DNA of 64,000 nt, taken from contig NZ_MXPU01000015.1 of assembly GCF_002204185.1 (NCBI RefSeq), positions 109,291 through 173,290 on the forward strand, given 5' to 3'. This DNA comes from Rhizobium esperanzae. GTDB taxonomy: Bacteria > Pseudomonadota > Alphaproteobacteria > Rhizobiales > Rhizobiaceae. This document shows, piece after piece, positions 59,175-64,000 of this stretch (position 1 is its first letter; each line of letters starts with the position of its first letter). The translations under genes were made by a program, and so were the position numbers. Below the pieces are notes generated by a model. That model did not search any database and was not told where the DNA came from. It was given only the letters and a program-made list of their open reading frames with translations.

Positions 59175-59202
59175 CGCCGCGCCTCCGGTGGGAGGCGCGG
59201 CG
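59175..59202. terminator. GC-rich hairpin between convergent genes
   Basis: CGCCGCGCCTCC and GGAGGCGCGGCG form a perfect 12-bp stem with a GGTG loop right after the barrel gene stop. There is no T run, so it may slow rather than stop transcription from either side; galU ends 29 bases further on. Confidence 0.55.
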
Positions 59203-59230
59203 CTCGATCGTTCATAGCTGCTCGCAAACC

Positions 59231-60118
59231 TTAATTCAGGCCGGCAAGCAGTTCCTTGAAGCCGCCTTCGACCGACGGACGGATATCGGCGCGTTCGAGG
59301 GCGTAGGCGACATTGGCCAGGATGAAGCCATCCTTGGCGCCGCAGTCGTAGGTCGTGCCACGGAAGTGGTAGCCGGCGAAATCCTGTTCCTTCAGCAGCT
59401 TCAGCATGCCGTCGGTAAGCTGGATTTCGTTGCCGGCGCCGCGCTCCTGGGTTTCGAGGATCCTGAAGATCTCAGGCTGCAGGATGTAGCGGCCGTTGAT
59501 GAAGAAATTCGAGGGTGCTGTTCCCTTGGCAGGCTTTTCCACCATGCCGGTGATGCGGAAGCCTTCCCCGATCGCTTCGCCGACGCCGACGATGCCGTAT
59601 TTATGAGCCTGATCGGGGGCACATTCCTCGACGGCGATGATATTGCCGCCGCTCTGGCCGTAGAGGTCGATCATCCCCTTCATGCAGCCCTTGTCGCCCT
59701 TCATGATCATATCCGGCAGCAGCAGCGCAAAAGGTTCGTCGCCGACGATTTCGCGGGCGCACCAGACGGCGTGACCGAGGCCGAGCGGTTCCTGCTGGCG
59801 GGTGAAGCTTACCGTGCCCGCCTTCGGCAGTTGCTCGGCAAGAAGCGTGATTTCCGCCTCCTTGGCGCGCTCGCGCAGCGTCTGTTCCAGCTCGAAATGA
59901 ATGTCGAAATAGTCTTCGATAATGTGCTTGTTGCGTCCGGTGACGAAGACCAGATGCTCGATTCCGGCTTCCAGCGCCTCATCGACGACATATTGAATGA
60001 TAGGCTTGTCGACAACGGTCAACATTTCCTTCGGAACAGCCTTCGTTGCCGGCAGGAAACGCGTTCCCAACCCTGCCACCGGAAAAACTGCCTTACGAAC
60101 TTTATTGTGATGCGCCAC
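59231..60118 (-). CDS. galU: UTP-glucose-1-phosphate uridylyltransferase
   Basis: This 295-residue protein carries the nucleotide loop 'VAGLGTRFLPATKAVPKEML', 'DKPIIQYVVDEALEAGIEHLVFVTGR' and 'VEKPAKGTAPSNFFINGRYILQPEI'. It makes UDP-glucose for exopolysaccharide, lipopolysaccharide and cyclic glucans. It is divergent from the lytic transglycosylase gene with a 204-base gap that must hold its promoter; no clear -35/-10 pair is seen. Confidence 0.96.
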   Translation of the reverse strand: MAHHNKVRKAVFPVAGLGTRFLPATKAVPKEMLTVVDKPIIQYVVDEALEAGIEHLVFVTGRNKHIIEDYFDIHFELEQTLRERAKEAEITLLAEQLPKAGTVSFTRQQEPLGLGHAVWCAREIVGDEPFALLLPDMIMKGDKGCMKGMIDLYGQSGGNIIAVEECAPDQAHKYGIVGVGEAIGEGFRITGMVEKPAKGTAPSNFFINGRYILQPEIFRILETQERGAGNEIQLTDGMLKLLKEQDFAGYHFRGTTYDCGAKDGFILANVAYALERADIRPSVEGGFKELLAGLN

Positions 60119-60322
60119 ACAGGCCTCCTGCTTTGACTAAATCGCCTTTTAAATAAAGCCGTTCACGTCTGACTAGTATAGAATTGCGACTGTTTTGCAA
60201 TGGTGACCGCCGCGGGCCGCCATGGTAAAGAATTTGTTGACTCCGTTCCTGTAGTCTCGGGTCTGGGCGGACATGATGCCCCTGCTGCACCCAAAAACTG
60301 AAGATGACGGATACGACTGTCG

Positions 60323-61546
60323 ATGATCCAGAATCACAAAAACTCCCTTCGTGGTCTTGCTCTCGCCCTCGCTGTCGCCGCCCAGGTAGGGCTGGCCCCC
60401 GACAGCGCGAAAGCCGATTCCCGGTTCCAGAAATGGATCGCGGATTTTTACCAAACAGCCGCTGAGAGTGGCATCAGTAAGGCAACCTATCAAAAGGCCT
60501 TTTCCGGGGTGAGCGAACCCGACCCGACCGTGCTCGAAAAGGCGGCCTATCAACCGGAATTCACCTCGAAGATCTGGGATTACATTGATTCCCGCGTTAA
60601 CCCCTACACCGTCAGGATCGGCCGCGAGATGGCCGTCAAGCATGCGCGGACGCTCAATGCGATCGAGCAACGCTTCGGCGTCGACAAGACCATTCTGCTC
60701 GCGATCTGGTCGATGGAATCGAATTACGGCGCGATCCTCGACAAGGACGATCGGCTGCACTATGTGCCGCGCGCACTGGCAACCCTTGCCTATGCCGATC
60801 CGAGCCGGGCCAAATTCGCCAAGAAGCAGCTGGTTGCCGCGCTGAAAATCCTGCAGAACGGCGATGTGCCGGCACGTCAGATGACCGGCTCCTGGGCGGG
60901 CGCCATGGGCCACACTCAGTTCATCCCGACAAGCTACCTGCTCTACGCTGTCGATGCCGACGGCAACGGCCATCGCGATATCTGGAATTCGGTGCCGGAC
61001 GCGCTTGCGACCTCGGCCAATCTGCTGATGAAGAACGGCTGGGATACCGGCAAGACCTGGGGCTACGAGGTCGTCGTTCCCGCCGCGGCCGCCAAGCAGG
61101 CCGGCAAGACCCATACGCTCGCCCAATGGGCGGAGCTCGGCTTGAAACGGCCGAACGGCAAGGCCTTCCGCGACGGCGGCACCAAAGCCGTGCTGAAAAT
61201 GCCGGCCGGTGCCGGCGGCCCCGGCTTCCTGATGACGGCAAATTTCTTCACCATCAAGAACTACAATGCGTCGGACAGCTACGCGCTTGCCGTCGGCCTG
61301 CTGGCCGACCAGATCGCCGGCTATGGCGGCATGCAGCAGCGCTGGCCGCGTCCCGACGGCGCGCTCGACATCACCGAGAAATTCGAGCTGCAAACTCGTC
61401 TCAAGACGCTCGGCTATTACAATGGCGAGGTTGACGGCAATTTCGGCTCGGGTTCGAAAGCGGCGATATCGGCCGTGCAGGAGCGCATCGGCATGCAGCC
61501 GGACGGCGAGCCCTCGCTGCCGCTTTTGAACGCCCTTCGCCGCTAG
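60323..61546 (+). CDS. Lytic murein transglycosylase (MltB type)
   Basis: This 407-residue protein has a signal peptide (about 1-32), an SLT_2/MltB domain (about 35-330) with the catalytic Glu in 'LAIWSMESNYG', 'GSWAGAMGHTQFIPTSYLLYAVDADGNGHRDIWNSVPDALATSANLL', and a C-terminal peptidoglycan-binding repeat (about 345-405) with 'LQTRLKTLGYYNGEVDGNFGSGSKAAI'. It cleaves glycan strands to 1,6-anhydro ends in the periplasm. No lipobox is visible, so it is soluble rather than a lipoprotein. The DUF459 gene follows on the same strand. Confidence 0.94.
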   Translation: MIQNHKNSLRGLALALAVAAQVGLAPDSAKADSRFQKWIADFYQTAAESGISKATYQKAFSGVSEPDPTVLEKAAYQPEFTSKIWDYIDSRVNPYTVRIGREMAVKHARTLNAIEQRFGVDKTILLAIWSMESNYGAILDKDDRLHYVPRALATLAYADPSRAKFAKKQLVAALKILQNGDVPARQMTGSWAGAMGHTQFIPTSYLLYAVDADGNGHRDIWNSVPDALATSANLLMKNGWDTGKTWGYEVVVPAAAAKQAGKTHTLAQWAELGLKRPNGKAFRDGGTKAVLKMPAGAGGPGFLMTANFFTIKNYNASDSYALAVGLLADQIAGYGGMQQRWPRPDGALDITEKFELQTRLKTLGYYNGEVDGNFGSGSKAAISAVQERIGMQPDGEPSLPLLNALRR

Positions 61547-61661
61547 GCGCGGACGCCGGACAATAATCTGATTGGAAGCGGCAGAACCGCGACCTAAATA
61601 ATAAGCGGAGTGGACGCTGGCCTGCCCTGCGTGCAAGATGCCGGCAGATGCGGAACTGCCT

Positions 61662-62870
61662 ATGACGAAAACTGATCGAACTCCAATCCGCTGGCTCGCG
61701 CTCGCCTTGACGACGGCTGCGCTATACCTCGCCGCGCTTGCGCCCATTCGTATCGCCGAAGCCCAGGAGCAGCGCTACCAGCGTCGCTCGATCCTCGATT
61801 TCTTCCTGGGCCGGCGTTATCTCGACGACGAGCCGCAGGCGCCTGATGTCGAGCAGCCGAGACGCCAGCAGCGCAAGCGCCTGCCGGCGCAGAAAGCCGT
61901 GATCAATACCCGCACCGCATCGCCTGTGCGGCCGCCCGTGCAGGAAGAGCCGGTCGTGCAGAAGCTTGGCGACGCCCGGAAAATTCTCATCGTCGGCGAT
62001 TTCCTTGCCAGCGGCCTCGGCGACGGGCTTACCGCCGCCTTCGAGACTTCACCGGGCGTTGTCGTCGAAGCCCGCGGCAACATTTCCTCAGGACTTGTCC
62101 GCGACGACTATTACAACTGGCCGGAACAATTGCCGAAGATGATCGACGAGCTGAAGCCGGCAACGGTCGTCGTCATGATCGGCGCCAATGACCGCCAGCA
62201 GATGGTGACCGACAGCGCCAAGGAGAAGTTCCGCACCGATGGCTGGTTTACCGAATATCGCAGCCGTGTCCTTTCTTTCGGCAAGGAAGTCACCAGCCGC
62301 AAGATACCGCTGCTCTGGGTCGGTCTTCCCGCCTTCGAATCCGATCAGATGACGGCCGATGCTGTCCAGATGAACCAGCTCTATCGTAACCAGGTCGAGA
62401 GCATCGGCGGTGAATTCGTCGATATCTGGGATGGGTTTGTCGACGAAAACGGCAATTTCATCGTCACCGGTTCCGACGTGAACGGCCAGCAGGTGCGCCT
62501 GCGCACCTCCGACGGCATCAACCTTACCCAGGCCGGCCGCCGCAAGCTTGCCTTCTATGTGGAAAAGCCCGCCCGCCGGATTCTCGGCACCCAGGCAAGC
62601 CCCGATCTGGTGCGCCTCGATGAAAGCAATTTGCCGGGTCTCGGCCTTCCCACCAATCCGGTCGAGCACACCGTGCCGATCAGCCTCTCCGATCCCAATC
62701 TCGACGGCGGCGCCGAGCTCCTTGGTGCAAGACCGCCACCGGTGACGCTGACGAAATCGCCGCGCGATCTCCTGGTCGAGCAGGGCGAGATGACGCCGGC
62801 GCCTGTCGGTCGCGTCGACGACTATCGCATGCCGGCGGCCAAGACGCCGGCCGAAGTCTCGGTGAAATAA
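61662..62870 (+). CDS. DUF459 SGNH-like protein lacking the usual Ser and His
   Basis: The ATG at 61662 gives 402 residues (61638 would add 8). A signal or anchor helix lies near 10-33, followed by a Pro/Arg/Gln-rich linker. The SGNH-type domain spans about 105-310. The usual GDS nucleophile is here 'VGDFLASGLGDG' (Ser to Phe) and the usual DxxH is 'DGINLTQAG' (His to Asn), while 'MIGANDRQQM' of block III is intact. It is therefore probably a non-catalytic member of DUF459. Gene order suggests cell-envelope work with the transglycosylase. Confidence 0.84.
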   Translation: MTKTDRTPIRWLALALTTAALYLAALAPIRIAEAQEQRYQRRSILDFFLGRRYLDDEPQAPDVEQPRRQQRKRLPAQKAVINTRTASPVRPPVQEEPVVQKLGDARKILIVGDFLASGLGDGLTAAFETSPGVVVEARGNISSGLVRDDYYNWPEQLPKMIDELKPATVVVMIGANDRQQMVTDSAKEKFRTDGWFTEYRSRVLSFGKEVTSRKIPLLWVGLPAFESDQMTADAVQMNQLYRNQVESIGGEFVDIWDGFVDENGNFIVTGSDVNGQQVRLRTSDGINLTQAGRRKLAFYVEKPARRILGTQASPDLVRLDESNLPGLGLPTNPVEHTVPISLSDPNLDGGAELLGARPPPVTLTKSPRDLLVEQGEMTPAPVGRVDDYRMPAAKTPAEVSVK

Positions 62871-62894
62871 AAAACTCCACGCGAGACGGCCTTC

Positions 62895-63521
62895 TTACGC
62901 CGCCTGCGGCCAGCTCAGATAATAGTAGTTCGAGCCGATCAGCCCGAAGAAGGCATTGCTGTCGTTCGTCTGGTCGACATAGTTGCCGTTCTCCTTGACA
63001 AAGGCGCCGTCGGAGCCGCGCTCCAGATGCGCATCGAGGAAATCGCTCCAGCCGCTGATATCGATCGCCTCGCCGGCCTTGCTTTCCGTGTCGGCCTCAT
63101 CCGGATCATCAACGTCCCAGGCGGGGATCGACACGCCCTGCGTCGGATCGGAGATGGTGAGCGTGCCTGCTTCGAGCGCAGCCAGCATGTCAAGGGCCTT
63201 GCCGCTTTCGCCTTCGGCCGCGGCCGCTTCCTGCAACTGCTGCTTCAGCATCGACATGAAGGAGGCGCTGGTCACATCGGCGCTGTCGCCGGTCGTGTCG
63301 GTCTCGTCGGAGGTGTCGTCCTTGGACGAAAGCGCGTCGAGTAGCCCCGACAGCGCCTGATTGGAGAGAAGCGACGGGGAGCTCGAATCGAGTCCGTAGC
63401 TGCGCAGAATGCTTGCCGCCGACGAACTCTGCGTATCCTCCAAGCTTTCATCGGAGCTACGAAGATTCTTCAAGGCGTATTGGGTCGAAACCATCCTGGT
63501 ATTATCGAGTGCAGAAACCAT
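62895..63521 (-). CDS. Hypothetical acidic protein
   Basis: This 208-residue protein has no signal peptide and no recognised domain. The first 100 residues are rich in Ser, Asp, Leu and Thr ('ASILRSYGLDSSSPSLLSNQ' and acidic Thr/Asp runs), then 'SFMSMLKQQLQEAAAAEGESGKAL' helix, and a C-terminal part with aromatic residues ('SNAFFGLIGSNYYYLSWPQAA'). It could be a rhizobial surface or secreted protein, but nothing supports a named role. It is convergent with the DUF459 gene. A terminator for leftward transcripts and the transposase end lie upstream. Confidence 0.65.
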   Translation of the reverse strand: MVSALDNTRMVSTQYALKNLRSSDESLEDTQSSSAASILRSYGLDSSSPSLLSNQALSGLLDALSSKDDTSDETDTTGDSADVTSASFMSMLKQQLQEAAAAEGESGKALDMLAALEAGTLTISDPTQGVSIPAWDVDDPDEADTESKAGEAIDISGWSDFLDAHLERGSDGAFVKENGNYVDQTNDSNAFFGLIGSNYYYLSWPQAA

Positions 63522-63677
63522 TTGAATAATCCTTGTCGATCATTCGCGACGGCTCCTCCTGAGCCCGCGTCAGGCATAAGCCTCACCGCCCGGCATTGCT
63601 TGAGGCTTGCGTCCCACCCAGGCGCGTCAAGCGGTCGCACCGGCAAAAAGAAGTCCCACCGGACGCGCCGCACACGA

Positions 63678-63704
63678 TAAAAAACTCCGCCGGAAAGGCG
63701 GAGT
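63678..63704 (-). terminator. Leftward terminator near the transposase end
   Basis: On the minus strand ACTCCGCC and GGCGGAGT form an 8-bp stem around 5 nt, followed by TTTTT. It would end transcripts coming from the transposase before they reach the unknown gene. A second hairpin (AAACCCCG/CGGGGTTT, 63717-63743) lies next to it. Confidence 0.65.
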
Positions 63705-63800
63705 CAGGCTGCTGACAAACCCCGTCATTTTTTGGCGGGGTTTTGTTTTGTATTGATATTGGTGGCTTGAACGACTTGCGATGGCGGGCTTTCGGAGGCG

Positions 63801-64000
63801 TCATCGCCTCATGCGCGTTGGTTTTGGTGCCGTTGTGAGGGCCATCGCGATCTTCTTGATGTTCTGCGCTGCGGCTGCCAGCAGGCACTGGCATGCGACG
63901 CGGATTTGACTTCGGAAGCGGGCATAGCGATGTCCGTGAAGCTGTTTGGCATCCGCGAAGGAGCGTTCGACCGTCTCCTTTCGCCGCTTGTAGATTGCTT
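63801..64000 (-). mobile_element. IS1182-type transposase, C-terminal fragment (cut by window edge)
   Basis: The minus-strand frame ending with the TGA at 63801-63803 gives about 66 residues: 'YKRRKETVERSFADAKQLHG', then 'RYARFRSQIRVACQCLLAAAAQNIKKIA', ending Pro-Thr-Arg-Met-Arg-Arg. This is the C-terminus of IS1182-family DDE transposases, with the conserved 'ERSFADAKQLHGHRYAR' segment. The 5' part lies beyond the window. The element end should lie between the stop and about 63700, but I could not define the inverted repeat. Confidence 0.8.

Noticed and set aside
63583..63894. Minus-strand 103-codon frame at the right end
   Set aside because: It overlaps the transposase C-terminus in a different frame; the frame ending at 63801 has the conserved transposase residues.

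Overview
The window looks like a chromosomal segment of a Rhizobium of the R. leguminosarum / R. etli group. The evidence is the high GC content, the alphaproteobacterial gene families (RcdA, GapR, Omp10-like lipoprotein, DUF1192, DUF1244, DUF2312, homospermidine synthase), the type-B L36 gene, and the typical rhizobial intergenic repeats. Genus and species are inferred from protein style and gene order, not from a database search. No rRNA, tRNA or CRISPR array was seen.

Layout. 1-1800: end of an unknown gene, DUF1192, then a 391-bp non-coding stretch with two perfect CtrA boxes and a terminator-ended small-RNA candidate, then rcdA and rpmE. 1958-7112: ABC exporter, orphan tricarboxylate-type binding protein, DUF1508, and a YciI/ECF42-type sigma pair. 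7208-10259: MotB-like/MotA-like pair and an inositol monophosphatase-family protein. 10458-22122: a ten-gene chemotaxis operon on the minus strand (STAS, cheY, cheA, cheW, three MCPs, cheW, cheR, cheB). It is faced by a divergent soluble protein (22461-24203) that joins a degenerate MCP signalling tip to a CheZ-type DxxxQ motif and a CheZ-like C-terminal tail. 24330-30673: SEL1-repeat protein, ThiE-like barrel, TauE permease, small HTH regulator, two YdcH proteins, purEK, rpmJ and a TPR protein. 30785-39524: alpha/beta hydrolase, ggt, threonine-dehydratase-like enzyme, LysR/tautomerase/DUF4865 module, LysE exporter, pyk and DUF1036. 39677-44929: N-formylglutamate amidohydrolase family, DUF1244, gapR, a DUF882 peptidase and a TacA-like sigma-54 response regulator. 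45138-54864: pepF, intergenic mosaic repeat, pabB-pabC-yciI, hss, Omp10-like lipoprotein, a 5'-nucleotidase with a LysM tail, and hemH. 55008-64000: SPFH/NfeD pair, kdsD, a beta-barrel protein, galU, a lytic transglycosylase, a DUF459 pseudo-SGNH protein, an unknown protein, and the C-terminus of an IS1182-type transposase cut by the window edge.

How the parts fit. Most of the window is core chromosome (ribosome, purine, folate, heme, polyamine and cell-envelope functions), with several cell-cycle genes (rcdA under apparent CtrA control, gapR, TacA-like regulator). The chemotaxis block is the most distinctive part. Its three receptors share long identical DNA blocks yet carry one, two and three HAMP units. 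The operon has no cheD or cheZ, and the divergent CheZ/MCP-like protein could fill the phosphatase role.
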